This document shows positions 11,335 through 22,510 of a stretch of DNA of 64,000 bases, piece after piece (the first letter of the stretch is position 1; every line of letters starts with the position of its first letter). Source of the stretch: Euglena gracilis (lineage: Eukaryota; Euglenida; Euglenophyceae; Euglenales); contig CP154957.1 in assembly GCA_039621445.1 (NCBI GenBank), positions 29,913,778-29,977,777 of the forward strand, given 5' to 3'. The translations under genes and the position numbers were made by a program. Below the pieces are notes generated by a model that had not been told where the DNA came from, did not search any database, and worked only from the letters and a program-made list of their open reading frames with translations.

Positions 11335-11545
11335 TTGGCCAAAAACAGTCAAAAATGACCAAAATGGCCTGAAAATGGCCAAAGGTGGCCCAAAATGGCC
11401 AAACCCCCCCCCAAAAATGGCAAAAGGGGGAAAAAATACCAAAAGTCACCAAAAATCGCCCAAAGCGGCCAAAAGTGGGCCAAAGAGGGCCATGGTGTGG
11501 CCAACAGTTGCCAAAGGTGGCCAAAAGCGACCAATCAAGGCGAAA
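11335..11545. repeat. Degenerate CCAAAAATGGCC-type tandem repeat
   Basis: Dozens of loosely periodic (A/C)CAAAA(T/G)GGCC units. Similar but opposite-strand sequence lies at 22,745-23,000 and about 14,800-15,000. Any ORFs over it are an artefact of the period. Confidence 0.6.
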
Positions 11546-11613
11546 AGTGGTTAAAATGCCTGCCGGCATCCCAGCAGTCCAGCATTTAGCTGAAAACCGG
11601 GCGGATTTTTGGA

Positions 11614-11680
11614 ACCACGAATAATCACGAATAATCACGAATAATCACGAATAATCACGAATAATCACGAATCAGAAATG
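11614..11680. repeat. CACGAATAAT decamer array, right
   Basis: About six units of CACGAATAAT, cleaner than the left array. It ends next to CACGAATGGGAGGGAAACCC, which partly mirrors the sequence before the left array. Confidence 0.65.
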
Positions 11681-11709
11681 GCGGTCCCCACCACGAATGG
11701 GAGGGAAAC

Positions 11710-13010
11710 CCTGAATTGGATTGGTTCAGAAGCCATATATGAGCTTCTTCAGTTGGAAACCTAATTCCATCTGCACTCAAGAGTCAGTGTGCTTCCCACT
11801 AATTTTTGACAGTGAATTTCTTTGATGAGTTTGGGAATGAAATTCAAAGGTACAGCATCTGCTCTTTCAGCATTTCAGCGCAACTTTTGCAACCATTGCC
11901 AAGCCCAACTATTTTAAATACCGAAGGTTAATTGACTTCCATTTACAGTCATGAGGTGCGCATGGGCATTACTTCAAGTGCAATTCTTCACACCAAACTG
12001 GGACAAGTTGATGCATATTGGTCCACAAAACCATCAAAAATGCAATTTCGAATGACATGTTCTTTTTCATCCCTTGGGAGCAGGGATCTGTGAAATTCCC
12101 TTCAAAATGCGGTCGGTGGTCTTGGGGTTCCCGACAACCCCCCCCCTTCGCAGCAAGCAAGCATCTGGCACTGCGTGTCAGGGAGTGTCAAAAAATCCCC
12201 CCCCCTTATCATATTGCACATGTTTTGATGTTTGTATTTTTCCACAAGGAAAATGTTCAAGACAGTCATAAATTGAGCATTTTTGGTTATATTTAAAGAT
12301 AAATCATGGAAGATAAATCCCAACAACTTTGGCCTGGTATGCAGCCCTTTGATAGGCCACAGAGCCGGAAATTTTCCTGGCCCCCTTACAGTTTCAAGGG
12401 AGGCACCGGGGTCCGACCATCCCGTTGCTGAAGGTGTGTCTGCTGACTCCACCGGGGGTCAGTCACTGGGGTGGGAGGTGACTGACTGGTTTTCTTCGAA
12501 GTGACTGACTGGTTTTTGGCTCCAAACCCCCCCAGGGGGGTCGACCAGATATGGCTGAAAGTCACCTGGCGCCGAAGGCGCCAGAAAAATTGTGGGGGGT
12601 TTTGGCCAAAATTTATTGATTTTCGACCATTTTCCAACCTCCCCCATGGGGTGGGGGGGGGGGCAGGAAGTGGATGACGGGATTTTGAAAAGTGACTGGC
12701 TGGTTTTTGAAGTGGAAAGTGATTCCCCTCCCCCATGGGGTCGGTAAGCAATGGTATGGTCCTGACTCCCCTCCCTCAGGGCTTCCCAAACGTCTCTCTT
12801 TGGGGGGCAATCAATAGATTCCATTTCGGTTACATCAGATTTCCGTCTTGGCTGGGTCCATCCCAATAATGAGATCCCAGTGATATTTTCAATCATGCCA
12901 TAATTGTTTCCAACTAGTTGGCTCACCATCCCATTGGGGCTTCACTTTCTTCGCGGTGGTGGTTGCGCCTTTGTAACCTTTTTGAATACAAGGTCCATTT
13001 TTATTTTGTG
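11710..13010 (-). pseudogene. Decayed gag-core fragment with a nested insertion
   Basis: Two blocks align by eye with the intact gag core at 53,430-53,990 in order and orientation: 11,710-12,080 (matches 53,440-53,830, for example ATTGACTTCCATTT and CAAGTTGA(T/C)GCATATTGGTC) and 12,785-13,010 (matches 53,835-54,000, encoding minus-strand VKPQWDGEPTSWKQ and MESIDCPPK against VKPQWDGDPTTWKQ and MEFIDCLPK). Frameshifts and stops make it non-functional. About 700 bp with poly-G/C runs (12,081-12,784) sit between the blocks at one point of the alignment, so they were inserted later. It is an older relative of the giant element. Confidence 0.75.
12081..12784. mobile_element. Sequence inserted into the gag relic
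   Basis: Interrupts the gag alignment at one site. Contains several C/G runs, a GGCGCCGAAGGCGCC hairpin (about 12,570) and short inverted CCCCCATGGGG-type palindromes (12,640 and 12,730). No ORF of interest; ends not defined. Confidence 0.4.
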
Positions 13011-13276
13011 TGCAGGTGGAGGTGGGTGGTGCCTCCCTTTCCGGACCCTGCAAAGGTTTGTGGGGTTTCATCCCATGATAAAGGGGGCGTATGTATGCAA
13101 TCATTTTGGTTGAAAATGTACCGTTGTGGTGTGGCTGGCATTGTTTCCCCCATCGTTTCAAAATCGGCCCCCATCTGGGTTGGATTTGAATATGCAAATG
13201 CTGGGGGCCCGCACAGAGGTATTTTTTTGTGGTACCGCGGGGAGAGAGAGGTTGGCATCCGGCAACAGCCCAGCAG

Positions 13277-13500
13277 GGGACATGTGCCCCGCATCACTCC
13301 CTGGGCTCTAGCCGTGGACAGCCATGCCTGGCACCACCCGATGCAATTTGGATCCCCTCCAGCCCCACCATTCCCATCCGACGGCCCAGAGTTTGCATTG
13401 GAGATGGGCAAGGGGATGCCCAGGCTCAGGATGAGGCATGTCTATCACCGTATATGGGTGTATTGATTTGCCATTTACAAAACGGAATCCAAATCTCGAC
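13277..13500 (+). CDS. Exon candidate with strong donor
   Basis: Acceptor CAACAGCCCAGCAG, donor ACTG/GTAAGT at 13501, the best donor in the region. Two frames are plausible: HAWHHPMQFGSPPAPPFPSD, or RRPRVCIGDGQGDAQAQDEA running to the donor. Unidentified. Confidence 0.4.
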
Positions 13501-14020
13501 TGGTAAGTTGGGACCACAGGTTTTTGTTTTCATTTTGCACGTTTTTTCTTTATTCATTTCATTTTGTTTTTCCTCTGTGAACCATGATGTGGCCGCTCGA
13601 AAACTCCACTGCATCAGAACGGTGGTCCCACCTGCCCATCCCAGTGGGTGGGGAGGGTTCCCGCACCATATGCTCCAGAGTTCAGCAAAGCCTGTTTTCT
13701 AATACACAATTCCATGGACAATTCCATGGTTATTCTGATGGCGAGGTTCGCTGGAAAACGTCCACCTGCTGCTCAGGATTGGATGTAAGAGTAAAAGTTG
13801 GGTGTCTCCCCCCCGCCCTGAGGGTTTGGAAGCCTCCTCCCACCGGCAGGTGGTCCGGACAACCTCCCGGACAACCTCACAGAACATTGTAGGGAAAAAC
13901 ACAGAATATTTTTTGGGAGAAATCTCTGCAGGAGATGACTGTATTATTGCTCTCTCAGCAGACAGCATTTTTTTTATCTTCCAAGCTTGCTGGTGCTTGG
14001 CACAGCCTGGGCCTGTTCAG

Positions 14021-14170
14021 GATGTACGGCTTGCCAGGGGAAGTCCCCATAGACCACCATCACCCGATGTACTACCCCATAGATGGCGGCCTGGAGGACC
14101 ACCATGACCTTCAGAAGCTTCCTCTTCCTCACCATCCCCTTTTTTACCCTCCAATGTTCCCAGATGCCAA
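14021..14170 (+). CDS. Exon candidate, His/Pro/Met/Tyr-rich
   Basis: Acceptor GCCTGTTCAG, donor GCCAAG/GTGTGC; 150 bp. Reads MYGLPGEVPIDHHHPMYYPI, then LPLPHHPLFYPPMFPDAK. Low-complexity, likely disordered. Confidence 0.5.
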
Positions 14171-14616
14171 GGTGTGCCATCGCACTAGCTCTTCCCAAAA
14201 GTAACCATTTTAATGGAAGACTTTGTTCGTCATTTTTCAGGCCAAAAAATCTGGGATCCTGATTTTTGGTTACCCAAGGCTTTGCGAAGCCTCCCTATTT
14301 CATGCACACTGCACCACACCACATCTCACTGCCACAGATCACAACTCCCATATCCAGGCGTTGTTCTTCCACAGCTGTCCTTAACTCAATTTTTTGAAAC
14401 AACATTTTTTGTGTCTTTGGCTTTGAAATAAAGTCTTTGAAAAAAACATTGTTTTGTGCTTGAAAAGAGATATTAGTGTGGTCTGTCATTGAAAATTCCT
14501 GCGCGCATGATGTTTTTTGTTATTCTGAATTTTAAACATAAATCGCAGGGGGACACATTAATAAGGATAAAGAAATTGTGGATTTATGCTGTGGACACGC
14601 CCCCCCCGGGAAACTG

Positions 14617-14718
14617 CTACTGTAGTGGATGCAGGCAAGAAGCTGTAGCAAAAATGGCCTAAAATGGCTACTGTAGTGGATGCAGGCAAGAAGCTGCAGC
14701 AAAAATGGCCTAAAATGG
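14617..14718. repeat. 51-bp direct duplication
   Basis: Two near-identical copies beginning CTACTGTAGTGGATGCAGGC at 14617 and 14668, one base different. Confidence 0.85.
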
Positions 14719-15873
14719 CTTTTTGACGGCATGATTATTGGTGCTTGGATTCAGGAACTGGAGCGGATGGCATTGGAGTGGATGCAAATTCACTTTTTTG
14801 GGGCCATTTTCGCCCACCTTTGCCCACCTTTTGCCCATCTTTTGCCCATTTTTTGGGGGCCCATTTTTTTGGGGGGCGGGGCATTTTTTCCCACCCATTT
14901 TTTCCCATTTCTGGCCCCAAAAAAGAAAGATGTTTGTGGCCAATGGTCTAACAGTGCCTGGCCAACCAAAGTGGCCTCAAAGGGGCCAAAAGCAGTCAAG
15001 AGTGGCCAGGAAAAATTTTGGGAAGCAATCAAAAGCACAATTGTAGTTTTTCTTCTCAAAAATGTAAATGCAGCATTCTTAGTGGGGAAAAAAACGTTGG
15101 GTGAAAAAAATAAGGAGACATCATGGGGGGGAAACAGAAACACTTTTTTTTGCGTGTTTTTGCTTTGGAAAAGTTGCAGTTTTTTTTGCGGGGGGGTTGC
15201 GCTTTTTTTGGTTTTTTTTTTTGGGTTTTTTTTCCTTTGATTTTTGGATTTTTGCTTTAATTTTTTTTTACAATGAAATATTCCTCGTTTTGGCCCCAAT
15301 TCCCCCGAGGCCGTCGTTTTGAAAATGCTTTGCCATTTTTTTTTGCATTTTTTTTTGTTCAGCAGAATGCCCATTTTTATGCAAAATGAATTTTCATCCT
15401 CTTCAGCAGAACGTGTACATCCCAGGGGAGGTCCTAAAGGATTTTATGTGTTAATGTGCTTTTCTTTGCATTCATTTGCTTTTTTTGTTGTTTTTTTTGG
15501 CGTCGCGTTTTTTGAGGGTCTGTGTTGCGTCCCCCCCCTTGGTGATATCATTTTGAGGAAGCTGGTCCGAAATCCGGAAAATATCCCATTTTCGGATTGT
15601 TGTGTCAGCGGGACCGCAGAAAACCCCGTTTCATCCTCTGACCTGGATTTGCCCTGGAAATTGTCTCCTTCCTCGTACTTGCTGACCTGTCACAATGGTC
15701 ATCTGTCTCCTTGACAAGTTGCTGCAGCATCTGTACGGATTGACCTGATTGGAGACAATTTCCCTGGGGCGGAAGGTAAGAAAAGGTCTCGGGGGCTTCA
15801 TTTGATTGGGGGATTGGGGGTTCCTGGAGAGGGTGCACATTGAAGTCTTTTTTTTTGCTTTTTGCTTTCGTAG

Positions 15874-15956
15874 GGGCATCCGTACCCACCGTTGTACCCC
15901 ATGCCCCCTGTTGGTCCTTTCCCACCCCATCACATGCGCCCAGAGGCCTCTGACAG
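15874..15956 (+). CDS. Exon candidate, Pro/Met/His-rich
   Basis: Strong acceptor TTTTTGCTTTCGTAG. Reads GHPYPPLYPMPPVGPFPPHH, then MRPEASD, before donor-like GTGTGG. Composition links it to the 14.0-kb island. Confidence 0.5.
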
Positions 15957-16532
15957 GGTGTGGAGCCCTGATGGAATATGCCACTCCCCGGGGGGGGGTC
16001 AGACCTGGCAATGGGTTCCAGTGCAAAGCACCAGGAATTTTCTTGGAAATGCCTTTAGACGGCCTGACTTTTTGGGTTTGACATATGAAGGGCGTCACGG
16101 ATTTAGATGAGGGGGTGTCCAGACCCCCCCACTTGGACCGACCCCCGATTTTTTCTTGCGGGTTTTGTGGTGGATGGGGGGCACATGGGGGGCACACATT
16201 CATTCTCCCTGCGTGTCCCTCCCCGGGAATGGTTGGGTGGGTTTGGACGGTGGACCCTTTCTCCCCAAGGGGTGGGACGCGCTATGCCAGCTGAAGGTTG
16301 GGTTGGCCGGATATTTTTTTCCGGGGTTTTGGCGGATGTTTGGTGTTTTGGAAAAGCTGAGTGGGTGGGTAGATGCTGGGGTCGACCTCTCCACCATAGA
16401 TTAATCAATGGCCCCGAGGACAGGGGTTGGCACTTCTTCCCGAGCCAAAACCCAACCGGTTTTTTTTTTTTCATCCCCCCACAACCATCCCACCCCCTTT
16501 CCCGAGTGGGGTCCGACCCCCCCCCCCACCAG

Positions 16533-16599
16533 GTATTCCTGTATGGCCCTGACGCCCCCAGGAAATTATCCTCCTCAAGGAATTTTCCTCTGCCCTCTG
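16533..16599 (+). CDS. Exon candidate, Pro/Tyr-rich
   Basis: Acceptor CCCCCCACCAG, donor CCCTCT/GTAATC. Reads CMALTPPGNYPPQGIFL. Short. Confidence 0.3.
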
Positions 16600-16839
16600 T
16601 AATCATTAAGCTGCGCTCCGAGGAATCTGTCTCTTACTTTTGTACACCGGCCTGCCCCCTAACAACTCTTCGAAGGTCTCTACATTTTTGTTGAGAGATT
16701 TCGAACTTTTTTTTCAGGGCGTCTGATCACAAATTGAAAAGGCCCCTTTTCCAGATTTGCTTGTCGACTGGTCGGGGTCAAAACTTTCGAGTTTTTCCTT
16801 CTGGCGCCCAAGAAACTGTCTCCTGTCTCTTTTTCCTCT

Positions 16840-16972
16840 GATTTGTCTGGATGCTGCCTCCACACAATCCATGGGGGAAGGTGCATCACCCCCCCCATCA
16901 ACCAGCCCTCTGCTGCCATGTCCCTCTTCCCGGAGCTCATCCCCCGGTCCCGATGATGTTCGAAGCGATGCG
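16840..16972 (+). CDS. Exon candidate, Ser/Pro-rich
   Basis: Reads AASTQSMGEGASPPPSTSPL, then SSRSSSPGPDDVRSDA, with donor GCGATGCG/GTAGGC. 5' border not defined. Confidence 0.35.
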
Positions 16973-16979
16973 GTAGGCA

Positions 16980-19150
16980 GCCCTCATCCACAGGCATGCT
17001 TACAACCTGTTTTTTTTTGCATTGAAAGGCAGTGAAAGTTTCCATGCCATAAATTTTTTTGGTCAGAGATGGGTGCCCTTGGTTTTGAGGTTGGTGGGGG
17101 GGGTCCGGACTCCCCTCCTGGGGGGGATCATGTGGTAGGGGGAGGGTTCCGGACCCCCCCCAGATGTTGGGAGGGGTGTCCAGACCCTCTACCCCCCTCT
17201 TTGAAAGGTTCCAAAAATAGCGAAAGGTTTTCTTCCGGCGCTGCGCTGCGCGCCAAAAATGAACAAAAAATGGCTTTTTCCCCAGTGAGCATATTTTTTT
17301 TACAGTGAGAATGTTGCCCAATTTTGGATGTGTTGGTGTTTTCGGCATAAAAAGTTTTTGGAAATTTCAAAAAATGAGCCATTTTGGATCCATTGTCAAA
17401 GAAAAATCAAGGAATTCCACCAATTTTGGCTTGGTATCCAACCATTTACTGATCCATGAAATGGAAAGTTTTCCCAGCCCCATTCATTTTAGCAGGAGGT
17501 TTTGAGGTAGAAGGGGGGTCCGACCCCCCCCTCCGACCAAAATTAAATACAAATTGTGTGTTGGGAGGGGGTTCCGGACTTTCCCTCCTCAACTCCTCCC
17601 ATCCATACCTGGAGGGTGGGCCAGGCCGAACCCCGGGGGGGGGGGCTGAGTGGGTACCTCGCCGGAGGCGGGTTTTCCATTATTTTCCGCTCAAGTTGCC
17701 GAAAAAATTCTGGACCCCAAAACTGACCCCCTAAAAGTGTGTCCCCCCAGGATAGATGGGACACCCAGGGGGGGGATTGATATCTGCATTTTTTTGCAAT
17801 TTTTGCAACTTTCCGCAATTTCCCCAGAATTTCTGCAGTTTTTCTGCAATTCTTTTCCTTTCAGCAGTTTTTCTGCATGAACCTGAAACGGTAGGTGAAA
17901 TGAGTTCCAGCCATTTCTCAAACGTTTCGCAAGGGAACCCAGGTGCTTTTTTTGTTATTTTGTTGCAAATTTGGCAAAAGTTGCCAAATTTTACAAATTT
18001 TGACAGAATTTGGCATTTTCTGGGCATTTTCATTTTTAAGTGCTTTTTTTTCAAATTTCTGCTGGGAAATTATTTCGACTGAGAAAAATTCCGCCTCCTG
18101 ATATTTTACCTGATACCAAAGTTTTTGGCAGTTTTTTTGCTGTTTTCAGATTTTTCATCCAAGAAATTCCGTGTTTCCAGAATCAGCATGTTCCCAAAAC
18201 CATGTTTTTGGACCTTTTTATTGGAAATAATGTGAATGGCAACTCAAAGTTTACGTCTATGTTGCAAAATGACCAAATTTGTGAATTTTTGAAGAAAAAT
18301 GACCAAATTTGTGAATTTTTGAAGAAAAATGACCAAATTTGTTAAGTTCCCTGCAGCAGAGTGTATTAATTCCTGCAATTTTTCCGCATTTTTTCCTTAG
18401 GGGGCCCTTTCACCCCCCCTCCTGGGGGGTAAGGTGGTGGGGGGGGTTCAGACCCCCCTGGACCCCCTGGATATTTGGAGGGGGTGTCCCTCCTTGGCAT
18501 TTTCCAAAAACAGTAAAAAATTTTCTTCTGGCACTGCGCTGTGCGCAGTGAAAATGAGCAAAAAAAACACTTTTTTCCCTCATTTTTGAGCATATTGCCC
18601 ATTTTTTTTGGATGTTTTGGTGTTTCCACATAAAAAATGTTCAAAAACATTCAAAAAATGAGCATTCCGAAAAAAAAATGCTCAAAAATGAACAAAAAGC
18701 AAGGATTTTCCAACGGTTTTGGCCTGGTATCCGGGCCTTTACCTGTCCACAAAACCGAAAATCTTCCGGGCCCATGTCATGTCATGTCATGTCATGTCCA
18801 GAGGGGAGTCCGACCCCCCCCCTTCAAGGATTCTTTTCATACATCCCTGGACCGGGGGGTGGGTCCGACCCCCTCCGGGGTCCTTAAAAAAAAACCTCTG
18901 TTCCACGCCCACCATAAACAGCCGGTCATCACAATGCATACATAGGACAGCAGTCAGGCTTCTTTTTATGAACCCCGGGGAGGGTGCTTTGTGCTCTGGG
19001 GTGCCTGACCACACACCATACCTGACCATGCACCCCGCCCCCGGGGGGGGGGGTCGGTTTTGGACCCCGGTGCCTGCCGACACAGCCAATTTTGCTTTTT
19101 TAAAATGGCCATTTTCAGGCCCCGGGTGCTTTTGGCACTAGGGGTATATT
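16980..19150. other. Non-coding repeat-rich stretch
   Basis: Poly-G/C runs, T-rich tracts and related modules, for example GGTTTTCTTCCGGCGCTGCGC at 17,227 and TTTTCTTCTGGCACTGCGCT at 18,520, each followed by GTGAAAATGAGCAAAAAA-like text. I see no supported gene. Confidence 0.5.
18271..18345. repeat. 30-bp tandem repeat, 2.5 copies
   Basis: Unit starts GACCAAATTTGTGAATTTTT; copies are identical. Confidence 0.9.
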
Positions 19151-19153
19151 ATA

Positions 19154-19174
19154 CCACCCAAAACCCGCCCATAG

Positions 19175-19210
<36 letters not shown>

Positions 19211-19490
19211 TATATATATGTGTGTGTATGCATGTATATATTGAGAGAGGAGGAAAGAGAGAGGGAAGAAGAGGAGAAGAAGAGAGAGGAAGGAGAAGGA
19301 GAGAGGAGAGAGGGGGGGGAGAATATATATCTTATATGTCTGTATATTGATATATTACATATATTATATCTTTCATATATATAGATTAATGTATATCAGT
19401 ATTTAGTATATATATATAACATTATATATATATACAGTCGATATGAGTATACATATATCATATATAGACATATCGATATATCATCTTATA

Positions 19491-19535
<45 letters not shown>
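19154..19535. repeat. AT microsatellites and GA-rich tract
   Basis: (TA)n at 19,172-19,198 and 19,490-19,535, a GAGAGGA purine tract at 19,240-19,320, and degenerate TATA sequence between. A further (TA)n lies at 19,840-19,864 beyond the MITE. Confidence 0.9.
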
Positions 19536-19539
<4 letters not shown>

Positions 19540-19812
19540 GCCATACTCTAAATGGCCCCCCCCTGGTCACTCCAAATGGACCCCCCCTGGCATTTTTTTC
19601 GTTAATGATGGAGTAGTATTAGGTGCGCAATTTAGGATTAGGCTTAGGCCTAACTTGTACACAGAACACCCGTCTATAAGTTAGGCCTAACCCTAAGCCT
19701 AAATCGCGCACCTAACCCTACTCCATCATTAACGGAAAAAAAAACTATTTTCACCCCCTGGACACTCTAAATGGCCCCCCCCGGGGGGGTCCATTTAGAG
19801 GATATATATATA
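19536..19812. mobile_element. MITE family copy 2, inserted in AT repeats
   Basis: Starts GGCAGCCATACTCTAAATGG; the right end (CCATTTAGAGGATATA) is an eroded inverted copy. Interior has the same CGTTAATGATGGAGTA arms, TTAGGCTTAGG and AGGCCTAAC motifs as copies 1 and 3. The surroundings are (TA)n, so a target duplication cannot be judged. Confidence 0.7.
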
Positions 19813-19833
19813 CTCTAAATGTATATATATATA

Positions 19834-19867
<34 letters not shown>

Positions 19868-20009
19868 CCCACCCCAAAACCCTATCCCCCCCGGGGGGGT
19901 TGCCGAGCGTGCCCTACCCCGCTGCCTGCCTACAGCACCCCCTCCCCCGGGAGGTGCACATTTCATGGATGAAAGGTACCCCCCCCGGGAAAATGTCATG
20001 CCCCAGAAT

Positions 20010-20270
20010 GAACCTGCCAGGGTCCCGCCCGGGAAACTGTCAGGGTCCCCATTGCCGGCCAACCTGTCAGTATAGGAAGTTGTCAGTGTCCCTGGTACCG
20101 GCCAACCTGTCAAGGTCATGTTGCATTGACTTTCCCTTGACATGCCCTACCCGAGAACCTGTCAGGGTCCGGCCCGGGAAACTGTCAGGGTCTTTGGTAC
20201 CGGCTGACCTGTCATTATGGGAAGTTGTCAGGGTCCCTGGCACTGGCCGACCTGCCAAGTGACAATTCCC
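20010..20270. repeat. Degenerate CTGTCAGGGTC repeat cluster
   Basis: Repeated AACCTGTCAGGGTC, GGGAAACTGTCAGGGTC and GGTACCGGCCAACCTGTCA modules, unit about 40-65 bp, with KpnI-like GGTACC in several. A related cluster lies at 1,400-1,530. No coding support. Confidence 0.6.
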
Positions 20271-21098
20271 CATGGTAGGTAGCATCACATGGCATAGCAG
20301 TAAAGCTCACAGGGCTGTTTGGGAGTGATTGATGGGGCGATGGACCATCGACAGACGATCGATCAAGGGCTGCCTTTTCTGTGTGGGTTTTTTTGTTTGC
20401 AGTGTGGGTTTTTTCTGATTTGCAGCTTGTTGAGCAATTCACACAGCCAGTTTTGTGCAAAGCAAAAGGAGTTGCTGGTAGTTGCCATTTGTGCATTAAT
20501 TTGCTTGGTTTTTTGTTAGTTAGTCAGTTAAATGCTCTTGGGGTCATTGTCAGATCCGCTTGAGGGGACGTGTGTTTTGCCACAGAGTCCACAGAAAACC
20601 CAACACCCCACTTAGGCGGCCAAACTCGCACTTAAGGTTTTGATTTTTAGCTTGCGCTTTGGCGCAAATTTCCCAACTTTTTGAGACCCAGCGGTGAAAC
20701 CTACCCTTTTAACCCTCTGGTCCCTGCACAGTGGCGTGTGCATCATTTGTCGATGTTGGGACCCGGGGAACAGGCCCAATTTTGGTGTTTTTCAGCCTGT
20801 GCACCATTTTTAAAGTTCAAAAACCTGGTTTGAACTCCGGTACACGTAAATTTTCCCAAAAAAGGGTCAAAACTCGCGTTGCGAGTCCCTCGTTTTTGAA
20901 GCTTTGATTGTGTTCCCCAGACGGTGCTACACAGGCTGGGTGTAATTTGGCCATTTTTGCAGCTTTTTTGGGGGGTCGGCGATGTGTTAGTTGAGGGTTG
21001 CCTGCTGAGGCATCCAGAGGGTGCACTTTACATACACGTTGTGAAAAGTTTGAAAAAACGGCATGTCACAGAGTTGTGATCCCTGGGTGCTTGAAGTA

Positions 21099-21506
21099 CC
21101 TCCCCCCCCCCAAGCCCAATGAACACCTTTGCCCAATGAACAGGGGGTGTTCGGACCGTCTAGATTGTCACCATATACTTTTTTTTTTGTGTCGGCAAGG
21201 AAATATTCTTTTGTTGCTTGTCCTCTCCTGGCAGAGGAGTTCCTCCCAGTTTTCTTTTGGTGATAATGGATGGAAGAAGACTTTGCACACACATTCCATT
21301 GCATTTCCAGTTGTTTTTTTTTCCGTTTCTGATATGCATTTGCCGTTCATTGTTGAGCGATTACGCGTGCACTGTTTATCCATGTTTCAAGGCTACACTG
21401 AGAAGGTGACAGAATTAGTGAACACCCATTTCCAATGAACGCCCCCCGTTCGGACCGTCTAGATTGTCACCTTAGTGTTCATTGGGCTTGGGGGGGGGGG
21501 CGGAGG
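21099..21506. mobile_element. Inverted-repeat element with internal direct repeat
   Basis: Ends are inverted copies of CCTCCCCCCCCCCAAGCCCA continuing ATGAACAC (21099-21126 and 21475-21506), bordered by TA on both sides. Inside, GTTCGGACCGTCTAGATTGT followed by CACC occurs twice in the same direction (21149-21172, 21448-21471). Diverged relatives of the end sequence occur at about 28,565-28,625 and 30,140-30,200. Non-coding. Confidence 0.7.
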
Positions 21507-21703
21507 TATGAGGAACGGTATAGCGGGAAACACCCAGGTGGGGGGGTTGGGGGGATTGAGGGCAAGCCCAGGGACCTGTCCCAACGTCTGGTGAGCTACG
21601 CCAGGCCCCACACTGCCGGGCACAGAAGGCAATGTTTATGAACATTGCGCTTAATCGCACTGATAACAGAAGCCCCCTGAGTTTATGGGAGTCCCTCAGA
21701 TGT

Positions 21704-21933
21704 GTTACGGTGTGTCAGGGGCCCTCTCTAGTGTGCGGGCTTGGTGAGGAAATACATTGCGCCGAAGCGCAATGGACATGCCTACATAATGCACTGCTTG
21801 TTCATTCAGATTACATGTCAGCCGCCTGTTTGCATTTCTCATTTTTTGTATGATGTTTTGCACTTCGGCGGAATGTATTTCCTCACCAAGCCCGCACACT
21901 GGCCATTCAGAGAGCAGCCTGACACACCGTAAC
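21704..21933. mobile_element. 230-bp foldback element
   Basis: Ends GTTACGGTGTGTCAGG and CCTGACACACCGTAAC; arms stay complementary for about 65-70 bp (GTGCGGGCTTGGTGAGGAAA within them), leaving a loop of about 90 bp. No coding capacity; a foldback or MITE-type element. Confidence 0.75.
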
Positions 21934-22199
21934 GAGTTAGGCCGCCAAAGCCCCAACAACCCGAACACGTTGAATTGAAAAGATCTCAAACGAGGTGCAT
22001 AAACACATTCGGAATTTTGTAATGTTTTTGCTTGTGAGTGTGTACATTAAAATGCATTTCTGGTTATCTGAGATGTTTTTTTTTTAAAGAAAAAAAGCAC
22101 TCTTGGAGAAAGAAGACAAGCTTCCCATGCAAGACACTATCATTTTTTGGTGCTGTATTGTGTTCCCCCCCATCCAGAAAATTGCTGTTTCCTCTGCAG

Positions 22200-22376
22200 G
22201 TGCCACACATCGTTGCAGGAATTTGGGACTTAACCTTTTCCCCTCTAGACCAGTGTCGTCGATTATATTGGGAGTTGGACCATCCCATGGGATGGCAAAA
22301 TAATTTCTGGTACAAGTTTGAAGGATGGATTTTGTTTGTCAATGTCCCAGCATGCCACACGCTTCTAAAGCTCAGG
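22200..22376 (+). CDS. Exon candidate of a folded protein
   Basis: Acceptor GTTTCCTCTGCAG, donor AAAGCTCAG/GTTTCA. Reads VPHIVAGIWDLTFSPLDQCR, then LYWELDHPMGWQNNFWYKFE and GWILFVNVPACHTLLKLR. Trp/Phe/Tyr-rich and non-repetitive, the most protein-like of the isolated islands. Family not recognised. Confidence 0.5.
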
Positions 22377-22454
22377 TTTCATTATGTTCAATTGCGGCGA
22401 CCCCAAAGTCTATTGTGCATTATTTATTTGTTATTTTTTGGTTTATGCATTCAT

Positions 22455-22510
22455 GTATTCACTCATTCATGCATGCATGCATGCATTCATTCATGCATTC
22501 ATTCATTTTT
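22455..22510. repeat. CATT/CATG tetranucleotide microsatellite
   Basis: Runs of ATTCATTC and GCATGCATGCATGC. Confidence 0.85.

Noticed and set aside
11335-11640. Minus-strand ORFs rich in Phe, Trp and Gly
   Set aside because: Generated by the CCAAAAATGGCC repeat period.
14710-15374. Lys-rich ORFs
   Set aside because: Poly-T/poly-A and GGCC-Tn repeats read in frame; no splice or codon signal.
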